Positions 21,128-31,747 of a DNA stretch of 64,000 bases are shown here, one piece after another. The translations under genes were made by a program, and so were the position numbers. This stretch comes from Nematopogon swammerdamellus (Eukaryota; Arthropoda; Insecta; Lepidoptera; Adelidae). The stretch covers positions 10,441,741-10,505,740 of the forward strand of contig OX336348.1 of assembly GCA_946902875.1 (NCBI GenBank), given 5' to 3'. The notes below the pieces were generated by a model. That model was not told where the DNA came from. It ran no database searches and worked only from the letters and a program-made list of their open reading frames with translations. Every line of letters begins with the position of its first letter. Positions within the stretch are counted from its first letter, which is position 1.

Positions 21128-22110
21128 GTATTTGGATAACACGCTATCTTGGCAGGCTCAGGTCAACGAGGTCAGTCGAAAAGTCTATGCTGCGGCGCAC
21201 TCCCTGAGACGGCTTCAGAACCTTCTTCCGACCACTACAAAGACAATTCTAGCACAATCGTTGCTTCTCCCCATTCTTGATTATGCAGATTTATGTTACC
21301 TGGACGTTACTGAGGAACTCCTGGACAAGCGTCTGCAAAACATGTGTATACGATTCATTTTTGGACTACGCAAGTACGACCATGTTTCAGAATATCGCAG
21401 ACGTCTCAAATGGCTCCCAATCCGTTACCGCAGGAATTCCCACATTCTTAGTCTTCTTTACTCTTGTCTTAACAACCCCTCTGCTCCCGAGTATCTATCT
21501 TCCCGTTTTCAGAACCTATCTTCTCACGGTGTCCCACTTCGGTCTAGTGATGACAATATTTTAGCTATCTCCTCTCATAAAACTGGTTTTTATACGAACT
21601 CATTTTCTGTTCACGCAGCTCGACTGTGGAATTCACTACCACACTTTATCCGACATTGTAAATCGCTTCCCTTATTCAAAAAACACCTAAAACTGTATTA
21701 CCTCCGTCAATGTGAAGTAAAAACCTAAAATAAAAAAGAAAAACCACTTTTGTTTCATACTTACCTGGATGGACAAGTATGTAAGTATGTATATTTATTT
21801 GTATATAATATTCTATATATTTAGTAATTTATATGTATTAAACATGTATGGCTTATATTTTACTAGCATGTACTTATATGTATGTATTAATAAGTATTCT
21901 TATTATTATTTTTATCTTCAATTGTCACGCAACTCTTTTGCTACTACCTACTTACATTCCACTATATTATCGAATCTCAAACATCCAAAGGTTGACTATA
22001 AGAAATCTCTGTAAGGGATAAGTCCGCCTTTGCACCTTATGTAAATTTTCCAACGTATTTGTTACTGTTTAATGTGTACTGGAGCAATAAAGAATTTTCT
22101 ATCTATCTAT
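21128..22110 (+). mobile_element. 5'-truncated LINE with (TATC)n tail
   Basis: Flanked by an 8-bp TSD CAATAACC at 21120-21127 and 22111-22118. The tail is TCTATCTATCTAT after AATAAAGAATTT. The insertion lies in repeat X copy A, immediately right of the gypsy element. Confidence 0.85.
21132..21728 (+). pseudogene. LINE RT C-terminal domain
   Basis: A 198-codon intact frame covering only the region after the RT catalytic box. It contains WQAQVNEVSRKVYAAAHSL, LLLPILDYADLCY, NMCIRFIFGLRKYDHVSEYR and HAARLWNSLPHFIR, the usual C-terminal segments of jockey/RTE-like LINE ORF2. The catalytic aspartates are missing because of 5' truncation. Distinct in sequence from the other LINEs here. Confidence 0.8.
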
Positions 22111-22789
22111 CAATAACCCACTGTAAAAAATTGCTTCGTCTGTTTTTATTAACTTATTTATTAGACACAGAACATCAAAATATAGGTAATGTAATTGTTT
22201 ATTATCCAATAAAATTTCGCCCTTAAACATGAACTTTCAAGTAACTCAATATAATAAAACAACGTTTAAAAAGCGCGCGTTCGCACTGCACCGAACGCGG
22301 GGTGCGGGAGGGCTGCGGGGAGTGGGAAAGAACAAGCCCGTCCGCCCGCGCGCCCGCAGCTCATCGTACCGCGCTGCGACCGACGACACGCGCGCGTCGT
22401 CTATGCTCGCCAGTGTTGCAAAAGTTACCGATTTTTCGGTAGATTAATTATTACTATTTCTATTAACTATTTCGTTCATGTTTTACCGAAATACCGATTT
22501 GAGGTCATAACCCACCGATATTTGTTAAATACTAAAAATAATACTACTTGTCCAAGTAAGTAATCAGAACGTGTAAAGGGGTCTTAAGCTCTTTATAATA
22601 GTCTGTGATCTTATCTTGTCTATGATCTGCGCCATAGAGAACTTTGTTTCCTGGGATTCCCTATACAATCTCTCCTTGCGTCCTCCTGGACTTCTCACTA
22701 ATATCATAAATGTGAAAGTATGTTTGTTTGTTTGTTTGTTTGTTTATTCCTCTTTCACGCCTGAACGGCTGAACGGATTTTGACGAAAC

Positions 22790-23465
22790 TTCGTATAGGG
22801 GTAGTGTATATCCCGGAGTAACATAATTTTTAAAAAAAGTGGTCAAGTTCGAGTCGACCTCGCGTAAAGAGGGTTCCGTACCATCGCGTTTTCTGTGAGA
22901 ACTAGAAGGATTGGGATTTTCTTTTACGTTTTCCTGTAAATTGAGTGTATATCCCATGGTAACTTAATAAAAAAAAAAATAGTGTTCAAGTTCGAGTCGG
23001 AGTCGCGTAAAGAGGGTTCCGTACCATCGCGTTTTTTGTGAGAACTAGAAGGATTGGGATTTTCTTTTACGTTTTCCTGTAAATTAAGTGTATATCCCAC
23101 GGTAACATAATTAAAAAAAAATAGTGGTCAAGTTCGAGTCGGAGTCGCGTAAAGAGGGTTCCGTACCATCGCGTTTTTTGTGAGAACTAGAAGGATTGGG
23201 ATTTTCTTTTACGTTTACCTGTAAATTAAGTGTATATCCCATGGTAACATAATTTTTTTTAAAGTGGACAAGTTCGAGTCGATCTCGCGTAAAAAGGGTT
23301 CCGTACCATCGCGTTTTCTGTGAGAACTAGAAGGCTTAGGATTTTCGTTTAGGTTTTCCTGTAAATTAAGTGTATATTACATGGTAACATATTTAAAAAA
23401 AAAAGTGGTCAAGTTCGAGTCGGGCTCGCGTTAAGAGGGTTCCGTACCATCCCGTTTGCTGTAAA
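22790..23465. repeat. 145-bp tandem repeat in Helitron 2
   Basis: Phrases TTCCTGTAAATTAAGTGTAT, AAGTTCGAGTCGGAGTCGCG and GAGGGTTCCGTACCATCGCG recur four to five times. The last unit runs directly into the hexamer array. Confidence 0.85.
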
Positions 23466-23479
23466 GGGGGAGAGAGAGG

Positions 23480-23813
23480 GGAGGGAGAGGGAGAGGGAGA
23501 GGGAGAGGGAGAGGGAGAGGGAGAGGGAGAGGGAGAGGGAGAGGGAGAGGGAGAGGGAGAGGGAGAGGGAGAGGGAGAGGGAGAGGGAGAGGGAGAGGGA
23601 GAGGGAGAGGGAGAGGGAGAGGGAGAGGGAGAGGGAGAGGGAGAGGGAGAGGGAGAGGGAGAGGGAGAGGGAGAGGGAGAGGGAGAGGGAGAGGGAGAGG
23701 GAGAGGGAGAGGGAGAGGGAGAGGGAGAGGGAGAGGGAGAGGGAGAGGGAGAGGGAGAGGGAGAGGGAGAGGGAGAGGGAGAGGGAGAGGGAGAGGGAGA
23801 GGGAGAGGGAGAG
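23480..23813. repeat. (AGGGAG)n array, about 55 units
   Basis: About 330 bp of almost perfect purine-only hexamer. On the minus strand it reads as a Pro-Leu dipeptide frame of 160 codons, an artefact. Confidence 0.98.
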
Positions 23814-24090
23814 AAAGAATATAAGATAAACGGTAGTTTATTATCATATTTGCGTTTAAATCGAATTTGATTGTTTCTCTTAAATAGTTCTGTAAAAAAA
23901 GTCCTCCATACAATTTAAGCCGATCATCTAAATTCGATTAAAATTACTACACGCACATTTATCTATACGAGACACAGGATAGGCTAAATAAAATTCAGTT
24001 CCGATTACGCTAATAAGTGGAGTATTTTACTTAGTTAGGTATCTAAAGTATTTGATTTATTTTAACTGAAGTTTCTTATTTAAATATCGA
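23814..24090. other. Unique AT-rich stretch within Helitron 2
   Basis: No coding frame or known motif seen. Confidence 0.4.
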
Positions 24091-25130
24091 TAGCTTTTTC
24101 CCGCGGATTCGCTCGCGTGAAATTCGTATTTCAAAAGAAGAAAGTAAGTAAATTAGGCCGGGGCCGGAGGGTGAACTGGATTTAGATGAACAATAAACAT
24201 TCTCAAAGAAAGTAAGTACATACTAAAGGCGAGGCCGAAGGCCGAGCTGCGTTCAGGAAGAATAAAAACCTTTTTAATGAAAGTAAGTAACAGAGGGCGA
24301 GGCCGAAGGCCGAGCTGCGTTCAGAAAGACCATAAACCTTCTCGAAGAAAGTAAGTAACTGAGGGTGAGGCCTAAGGTCGAGCTGCGTTCAGGAAGACTA
24401 TAATCCTTCTCGAAGAAAGTAAGTAACTAAGGGCGTGGCCGAAGGCCGAGCTGTATCCTGGAAGACGCTAAACCTTCTCGATGACAATAAGTAACTATGG
24501 GCGATAGTTACTTACTTTCTTCAAGACGGTTTATAGTCTTCCTGAACGCAGCTCGGCCTTCGGCCTCGCCCTTAGTTACTTACTTTCTTCGAGAAGTTTT
24601 ATGGTCGTCCTGAACGCAGCTCTGCCTTCGGCCTCGCCCTCTGTTACTTACTTTCATTAAAAAGGTTTATATTCTTCCTGAACGCAGCTCGGCCTTCGGC
24701 CTCGCCCTCAATTACTTAATTTCTTCGAGAAGGTTTTCCTGAACGCAGCTCGGCCTTCGGCCTCGCCCTTAGTTACTTACTTTGTTCGAAAAGGTTATCG
24801 TCTTCCTGAACCCAAGCCGGCCTTCGGCCTCGCCCTCAGTTACTTCCTTTCTTCAAGAAGGTTTATAGTCACCTGTACGCAGCTCGGCCTTCGGCCTCGC
24901 CCTCAATTGCTTACTTTCTTTGAGTAGGTTTATCATCTTCCTGAACGCAGCTCGGCCTTCGGCCTCGCCCTTAGATACTTACTTTCTTCGAGAAGGTTTA
25001 TTGTCTTCCAGAATGCAGCTCAGCCTGAAGCTTCGCCGTTAGTTACTTACTTTAGTTGAGAAGGTTTATCGTTTACCTTAACGCAGATCGGCCTTAGTTA
25101 CTTACTTTCTTCCTTTGAAATACGAATTTC
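24091..25130. repeat. 68-bp satellite in opposed orientations
   Basis: 24140-24505 carries the satellite in reverse (GGCCGAAGGCCGAGCTGCG), beginning with an inverted Helitron 3' end at 24091-24135. 24505-25080 carries it forward. The junction near 24490-24520 is itself an inverted repeat, AGTAACTATGGGCGATAGTT. Confidence 0.9.
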
Positions 25131-25244
25131 ACGCGAGCGAAGCCGCGGGTAAAAGCTAGTATATAATATCTGTGCCAGGTCAAGGCACCAGGCATTTTTC
25201 ATTCATTTGCGTATTATTCGTTTGTGTGTGCCGTGCAGTGAAAT

Positions 25245-25589
25245 ATGTCTTCGGAGTCGGATACTGATAGTGATGATAGTGTACCATCAACTAGTACGGG
25301 AATTAAAAGAAAAAACTATAATCAAAAATATAAAAAGGAATGGGAGCTTCGACCAGAGTTCGCTAAATGGCTGCAGGCTGCAGGCCAATAAGACAATAAG
25401 ACAAATCCCAATTTTGCGTATTGTCAGTGTTGTAACAAAGAAATCAACATCTCTTCAGGATTTGATGCCCTAAGTAAGCATGCACCCACTCAAGTACACA
25501 ACAAGACAGCCAAAAGCTTGGCAGTACAGTCAAAGATAACCGGTTTCGTCAGCCAAGAGGTCACTAAGTTCAATCATCAAACGAAATAA
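25245..25589 (+). pseudogene. BED-type zinc finger of hAT transposase, remnant
   Basis: ATG at 25245. The frame begins with acidic MSSESDTDSDD, then KYKKEWELRPEFAKWL. An in-frame TAA at 25389-25391 sits in a short duplication (AATAAGAC twice). The same frame then gives YCQCCNKE and HAPTQVH, a C-x2-C ... H-x5-H BED-type finger as in N-termini of hAT transposases. It ends at TAA 25587-25589 just before a donor-like GTATGT. The catalytic and dimerisation domains are absent. The location, between hAT ends, supports the assignment. Confidence 0.65.
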
Positions 25590-26049
25590 GGTATGTAGGT
25601 TTTTAAAGACTTTCCTATATTTTTGCTCATTTCTTGCTTTGTACCGATTCTATAGTAGGTATTTTACACACAAAACGATTTATTGGCAGCGACAGTTGTC
25701 ATGATTTCAAAATTCCCAAGGATATGTTCACTAAAATATCGTCAAAAAGATGGTATGAGTAGGATTACCAAGTTAACAACTACAAAAAAAATTATTTATT
25801 GGAAAAAATTGTGTAAAAATTGCATGTGTACTAATTAATTTAAGGTGTCACTTGTATTATAAAAGTTACTTTGTAAACTGAAACAGTTTTATTGTGCATA
25901 ATAAAAAGTTACCGATTTCTACTGATTTTTTACTGGCAACACTTCCGAATTTGAAATTCTTAGTTTTGCAACACTGATGCTCGCCGCTCGCTATTCCGCC
26001 CGCCACCTCTGTCGTCCGGTCGTCCCACTGCAACGCCGTCGTAGCGTCC

Positions 26050-26246
26050 AATACGCCTCAATTACCTACTTTCTTCGAGAAGGTGTATTTTCGTCCAGAA
26101 TGCAGCTCAGCCTGAAGCCTCGCCGTTAGTTACTTACTTTAGTTGAGAAGTTTTATTGTTTACCTAAACGCAGATCGGCCTTAGTTACTTACTTTCTTCC
26201 CTTGAAATACGAATTTCACGCGAGCGAAGCCGCGGGCAAAAGCTAG
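26050..26246 (+). mobile_element. Helitron 3 fragment, 3' end
   Basis: Two to three degenerate 68-bp satellite units followed by GCGAGCGAAGCCGCGGGC and CTAG at 26243-26246. No 5' end seen; it abuts repeat X. Confidence 0.75.
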
Positions 26247-26788
26247 TAATAGATAAAAGTGTTATAAATCAGAAATTTATTCGGTAATTGTCCATGCATG
26301 CGGTACTCATCCAACTCGTCCGGCCCTGCCTAGCGCCTTTCGCGCCAAATTCTTCTATTGTCCGTTCGGCTGCTTCGCTCACTGTATACGCAGTTATAGT
26401 TTAGTTCAACAGGCGCGCCTGATTATCACAAACACTGCACTTTCCACGGTCCTAGTCACTGGTTCATCACTCTCGCGTTATTCCACCGATAAAGTCCATC
26501 GATTGTCTTTTGGCTTTAAATTACAGTTAAGAATAACAAAACAGAGGCGCGCGCGCTTCCCTCCCTCACCCCTAGCCTGACTCACTCCCGAGCCGTGTCG
26601 AGATCGAGACGCCTTCGTTGAGAACGCCCCCCCCCCCCCCCCCCCGCCCCGACAGGTTCCCCTCCCCTACTTCGTACCCCTGGCTCTACACTGACTACCT
26701 GCTGTGATGAAGACCGCACCCCCGAAGCGTAGAGAGAGGGAATAATTTTATAAAAATAATTACCGAACTATCACAATAGCTTTAAGAG
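26247..26788. other. Spacer with a poly-C run
   Basis: A C run lies near 26627-26645. It includes the 3' flank of the secreted-protein gene (minus strand), in which I could not find a clear AATAAA. Nothing else recognised. Confidence 0.4.
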
Positions 26789-29700
26789 TTATAGAGGAAC
26801 ATATAATTTATTATTGGTATTATGATGTGCCTCACCAAATATTTCATAGAAGATCCCGCTGGAAGTGGTTGAAACATCTTCACCGTTAAGGCGAAACTCG
26901 CAAATGTATGTACTATTGCCCAGATCACTTTCAGTTGAGGTAAGTGTTATTTCGCAGTCAAATTCGTAGTTAACTTTCCTCATCTTTTCCCATAAATAGT
27001 CGTAGGTATAGAACAATTCCCCCAGTTTGTGACTTCCCCAGGTGTTCCAGAAATTGCACATCTTTAAACGTTCATCGTTCGTGCTGTTGTAACGACCTGC
27101 AACAAACATTAAGGCTGCATACAAGGTAGGGGGGGGGGGGGGGGGGGGGGGGTGGAGAGCTGTTGGCGTCCGTGACACCTCTCCTGGGTGGTGCTAAATG
27201 AACAGAGAGACAATTAAACCACCATAACAGTTCGCTGTGTTCCGGTGTACCTCCCGGGGACCCAGTAGCAGGTGGGGTTGGCTATGGTGTGAAGTAGGTC
27301 AGTGGTCCCGACGCGGATTCGCTGTTCAGAGGTGTTGCATCGAGGTTGGCAGGGAGACCCGGTGAAACGGTTATTCCGCTGGCCGCCCGCCGGGTAGTAT
27401 AGGGGCCCAATCGCATCTAACCAACGCGAGAGGCTGCCCTGGTCAACCGGCACATAATCCCGGAGTGGTCCGTCGCGCCGGATGGTGACCGGTCTAATGG
27501 TCCCGGGGCCAATTCCGGGCGGGACCGGGGGCCCATCCCTATTCCGTGTCGGTGCACCACCAACCTGAACAGTACGCGTTGAAGCCAGGGTTCACGCTTT
27601 GCCCGTGAATCACCATGGAAATTCTTCACGCTTCACGCAATCATGGCAGCAGACAGAAAAATAAACAAGGTTAAATCAGCGGCGCACATTAGGGTTGGTC
27701 ACTCTTGTATGGAGAAAAAAAAATGTTTTTTGATAATAATGATTGAATGGTAATAGTTCTAAAAAGTTGTAACTAGTCTAGTTAAATGAAATTAAGCAAA
27801 AAAACAATTACTTTTCCTGCATCTTCAGCCCGCGCATGATCTTCAAAAAATGGAAAATTTTCAATAATAAATTTTTAATTTAATTTTTACAATTTATTGA
27901 TTACAATGAACCATGTATTACAAGTGACATACAACTAACAAATAAAGATGAAACATAAATTCTGTAACTTAAAATAAACCGTAATGAAGACATATATTCA
28001 ATGAAAGTCATTTGAATCATTGTTCAATATCGTTCTTACTTTGGAATTTTTTCATGATTTTTCTCGAGGAAATCTTTGCTAGTATTAAGCCTTCTCCCGA
28101 CATTTTATCACACAACGACACAGCTGCTTCCGTCACAATTTCCACAGATCACTCTGCGGCTTTTGTATGACAAGGTAACTTCATAAATTTCAGACTGTCA
28201 TCGCCTTTAGTTTCGATGATCTTGGTTATGTCTTCATGGGTAATATTTTTCAGAATCGCTGGATCGTACAGAGTCTGCTGGCAGTCTATTAGGTCAATAT
28301 ATGACCCAGCTTCGAGATTGATCTGCGGGACCTCAAATACACGAGGATGTTTTTGAGTGTCCAATTTATTTCATGCTTTTATTATTCTTCTGGCAGCCAG
28401 TTCTCTCACATGTTTTTCTTCGTCAGTCAGCATTGCCAACAACAGTTTTCTGGATGTACGAAGCATGAATTACTTCGAGTAACAGGATCTAATACTGTCT
28501 TCAGTTCGTCAGGGAGGTATCGTGAACTAGAAATTAATTTCCATAGGTTCTTAAAGCCAGCACTTTGAATGAAAACTTTTCATCAACTGTATTACTCGCT
28601 TATGAGACACAATTGGAATTTAAGCTTTTTTTCCAAACATTTTCCACTTCCACTGAAACAATCTCTGCAATATCAAGGAAGGACGGCTCTTATTACTGCA
28701 TCTCTCGATTTTTAAACACGATCTAGTTCATTCATAATGTTTCATGACGTCTTCGCAAGTCGGTAATTCATTTTGTCGAAATTCTTGTGTGGTCCCAAAT
28801 ATAGGACACTGGTGCGATTTTCTTGTCTCCTCCACGTTCACGAATAGTTCAAATTAAGTGATAACGATACCAAATACAATAATACGTCGATATGACGCGA
28901 AAACCGGCAGCGCGACTTTGCAACACTAATTAAATTAATTAGTACGTTTGTTCTGGAGTTGGTCAGCCTGTATCCCCTCCCCCGCATAATAGAACAGAGA
29001 GTAATAGTGGAGAGAAGAGTACATTCCATCGTTTCTAAGGTCATTTCAAGTCAGACTTTGTTTTTGCAAACCATAATTTAAATGTATCTTAATGGTTGCA
29101 TATTTTTACTATTTTGTAGATTTTTACAGATTTTCAAATGCAATGCGCGGGCTAAAGCAATTGAAATATTTGAGTGTTATTTCACTGAAACTTTACTTAA
29201 GTACATAGACAACTTTTCCCTCCTATTACAAAACGATTGAAGAAAAAACAATTTTATGAGGGTGGGCTCTAGCGCACATCCCTACAACCCTCCTTAGTGT
29301 CGAAAAACAATAATAAAATGACGACGCGGAGGGGCGGGAGCAGGCGTCAGAAAGCGTCGCGTCGTACACCATGCTGGGCGATCGATGTTCTCGTCACCAA
29401 TATTTTTTTATCAGTACATTGGCAACTTCCACCCAACATCAATATTACTTGCTTCCATCTCATTTAGCCATTTCACGTAAAAGTAAAATTGTGGCCCTTC
29501 AGAAATCTAGTAGTTTTTTTTTCAAAATCTGTGATTATTTTAAGTAAAATGTACTATTTTTTTATAGTCACATTTTGGGGTACCCTACACCACCCGACGC
29601 ATCTCTCTCTCGCAATTGAAATGATGAATTGAATTCATTTCACACAGGGCACAGCCACCCGGTTCGGAACCAATTCAAAAAACATACAAAGTAGCGCAAA

Positions 29701-31747
29701 TAACTACTTACGTATAACAATATTAATTATGCGTAATGTATAAATATGGTGCGGTCAATAGACGGTCGATCGTGATCATAAGCACACCTGGGCGCGTTCA
29801 GTACTTGGATGAGTGATCGCTCGACCGTTGGAGGCTGACAGTAGTGGTTTGGATTCCATGTCAAACTGTAGGTCCCTTCTTTTCTTACCTTACTAGATTG
29901 TAGGGTTTAACCCGCTCGGGTTGGTACTACCGCACTGAATTTGTTGTCTCATATTATCTTCTTAACACAGCTCCGATTTTGGTCACAATCACACATTGTT
30001 CGAAATTAGACTAACAAAGCCGCGAAAACGAACGAAAATCCGTAGCGAGAGCGCAGAGCGCACGGCAAAATACCAGAACAAACCGATTTCATTGATATTT
30101 CTATTTGCACTATCTCTGTCGCACGTATTGCCAAAAATACGTCTGTTTCACTCTTAAGATCAGCTTATGTCAACCGAACTAAACTGAAATGTGCGTCCAA
30201 AGGGTTAATTTAATGCATGTTTACAAATTGAAGATTTCAAAGTGTTCTCTTAATTATATAGCCCTAAATGGCAAAGTCGAATAACTATTACGCACCACTT
30301 ACTCTACTTTTACTTAGGAGGACAAATACGTCACAGCTCATAAGAGAAATGGCATCCTGTCCTGCTTGTTGTATAATACTATTTATCTCTCGCTTATAGC
30401 GCAGCTTTTGTATTGCCACACTAAAACATAAATTTCTAGCTCTCGGCCTTTGAGCGCACTTCATACACAGCCTACTAATGGAAGCGCTCGGGAGCTCCAA
30501 ATATTATGGTAGTGCACGGATGCAACCGAATGTGGAAATGCTCAGACAAAAATCGAGACTTTTACCACAGAAGAGAGATATAGGGCTAACTTTTACATAG
30601 TGTGTCGCTAATCTACAGGGTAGGCTCTGTTATTTTGCCTTTACCGACTGCCCGCCACTGACTAAGTTCCATCCCTTCTTATACCTAACTCTGATATGTG
30701 GTGGTAGGGTTTAACTCGCCAGTTTCCTTAATTTTTTTAAATTTTTGTTTTAATCCGGTATGAGTGGCTGAGTCGGAAGGGCCAAAGTGCATGCTCCGAT
30801 CAGCCTATATCACCTCCGAGAAGGTACGTGCCATACCGGAGACCTTCCTGGATTGCTGGCTATACTGGACTAGAGGAGAACACAGCCGAGGCTGCTATGC
30901 GGCCATATTACATCCAGTACGGTGGTACTAACCCAGTCGGCTACAATTTTAGCCTACCACCTAGTAAGAGGCAAGGGAGGGACCTACAGTTTTACACCGG
31001 TTCCGAACGGTGAAGCATCAGGTGTAGGTATGCACTTAATTTTTTTCATCAGAAAAAAACTCATTGGTATTACACGCCGAACGGATTCGAACCTCGGACC
31101 TCTCGCATGAGAAGCCGATGCCCAAACCACTCGGTCACCCGCCGCTTTCATAATCCATGTTTTTCATACAGTTCAGTGTAGCCTTCACGAGCGGAGGGCG
31201 GCACTGAAATAGCACCTATTTCACCAAGATGTTGTGTAAATAAAGTAGCCAACCTTGTCAGTTTCCATTAATAGAAAACAGGGGGGAAATAGGGAATACG
31301 TTTGTATGGGCAAAATGCCGCCCACGTTTCCTCTAACATAAAATTTAAATAATGTAAGAATAATAGATACTTACGTCTAATCAGATACATTTCCGCATAT
31401 ACAAAATAATGTGAGTTTGTGATATATTTTGAATCCACAGAGCATTTGAATTTAATCGTATTTCGAGTGGGACCCTTAGTGATAGTAGTAAACATGGATT
31501 CTTCATCATTATAATCATTTAATACCCCATCGCTCGGGTGAAGCGTCATATGAGCATATATTTTATTGGTTGCTGGAGGTGCTGGTGTAGTTGGATATAG
31601 CCAACTTTTCCAATCTGTTTTAGCTGAAAATGCAATGGAAATAAAAAATGAATTAATAATACAGTAGGGCGCCGATATTGTTCTACATAATAGAATAGGG
31701 AAGATGTACAAATAAAAAAAGTCCACTGCTATCAGCTTCAAAAATAT
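26789..31747 (-). CDS. Predicted secreted protein, three exons (host gene candidate)
   Basis: Exons on the minus strand: 31663-31747, 31375-31623 and 26789-27096. Splice sites: acceptor TTTTGTAG before 31747; donor GTATTA after 31663; acceptor ATTTTCAG before 31623; donor GTAAGT after 31375; acceptor TTGTTGCAG before 27096; stop TAA 26789-26791. Phases match (0 in, 1/1, 1/1) and give about 213 codons. Exon 1 encodes a hydrophobic leader (LKLIAVDFFYLYIFPILL) ending near a signal-peptidase-like TISA. Exon 2 has TDWKSWLYPTTPAPPATNK; exon 3 has two N-x-S/T sites and several Cys. No ATG is in exon 1, since an in-frame TAG lies just upstream across the acceptor, so the start should be in a further exon. 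I do not recognise the family. The second intron (4.3 kb) is full of repeats. Confidence 0.55.
27128..27152. repeat. Poly-G run
   Basis: About 24 consecutive G in the intron of the secreted-protein gene. On the minus strand it gives the poly-Pro start of a spurious longer frame. Confidence 0.95.
27190..27640. repeat. GC-rich block of unknown origin
   Basis: Strikingly G/C-rich against AT-rich surroundings, with GGGGCCAATTCCGGGCGGGA and similar runs. It looks like a 5' untranslated region of a LINE or another repeat but matches nothing else in the window. Minus-strand frames (27214-27453, 27417-27629) overlap each other and are not supported. Confidence 0.35.
27641..28064. other. AT-rich intronic stretch
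   Basis: No recognisable feature. Confidence 0.4.
28065..28600 (-). pseudogene. Decayed frame of an uncharacterised arthropod family
   Basis: Reading leftward from about 28440: MLTDEEKHVRELAARRI, a stop, then QINLEAGSYIDLIDCQQTL, then KLPCHTKAAE, a stop at 28149, and CDKMSGEGLILAKISSRKI, ending near 28030-28070. These blocks recall a repetitive uncharacterised protein family seen in many arthropod genomes, for which I know no function. At least two stops break it. It lies inside the intron of the secreted-protein gene. Confidence 0.45.
28601..29764. other. Intronic sequence, nothing recognised
   Basis: Mixed AT-rich DNA with short GC patches (29320-29390). No coding frame above background. 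Confidence 0.4.
29765..29945 (+). mobile_element. SINE with 5S-like module, partial copy
   Basis: Contains TTCAGTACTTGGATGAGTGA, GGTTTGGATTCCATG, then the core AACTGTAGGTCCCTTC and GGGTTGGTACTACCGCACTG. Head and tail are missing. Confidence 0.7.
29946..30727. other. Intronic spacer with a SINE core scrap
   Basis: At 30665-30720 a scrap of SINE core remains (GTGGTGGTAGGGTTTAACTC). A 70-codon minus frame at 30288-30500 has no recognised motif. Otherwise nothing. Confidence 0.4.
30750..31147 (-). mobile_element. SINE with tRNA-like head, copy 1
   Basis: Head at 31147 downward: GCGGCGGGTGACCGAGTGG (box A) and GGTTCGAATCC (box B, complement at 31083-31093). The body includes the core AACTGTAGGTCCCTCCCTTG and a tail ending AGCATGCACTTTGGCCC. 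About 400 bp; its counterpart is at 47086-47480. Confidence 0.8.

Larger units (their letters stand above)
22693..25159 (+). mobile_element. Non-autonomous Helitron 2, inside the hAT
   Basis: The left end TCTCACTAATATCATAAATG with TTTGTTTGTTTG and CACGCCTGAACGGCTGAACG is typical of lepidopteran Helitrons. The right end is GCGAGCGAAGCCGCGGGT then CTAG (25156-25159) before T. Contains a 145-bp repeat, a hexamer array, and satellite arrays in both orientations. The left flanking base is T rather than A, so the exact 5' base is uncertain. Confidence 0.7.
22411..25976 (+). mobile_element. hAT DNA transposon, 3.6 kb, hosting a Helitron
   Basis: 13-bp terminal inverted repeats: CAGTGTTGCAAAA at 22411-22423 and TTTTGCAACACTG at 25964-25976. 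An 8-bp TSD ATGCTCGC lies at 22403-22410 and 25977-25984. Both are diagnostic of hAT. Subterminal AAGTTACCGAT occurs near both ends. Only a BED-finger piece of transposase remains. Confidence 0.9.
10981..26040. repeat. Repeat X, copy A, split by three TEs
   Basis: Repeat X is about 1 kb. Its copy A segments are 10981-11564, 21106-21127, 22111-22410 and about 25985-26040. They match copy B (47809-48760 and 58223-58275) from TAATTCCTCTGTCGCTG to a GC-rich end with CTCGCTATTCCGCCC. It has internal sub-repeats of about 273 bp (AAAAATTGCTCCGTCCGAAA ... CAGAAATTTGAAAATACC). No coding frame recognised; origin unknown. Confidence 0.8.

Noticed and set aside
23431..23913. 160-codon Pro-Leu repeat protein (minus strand)
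   Set aside because: It is the translation of the (AGGGAG)n array, with no start context or flanking conserved domain.
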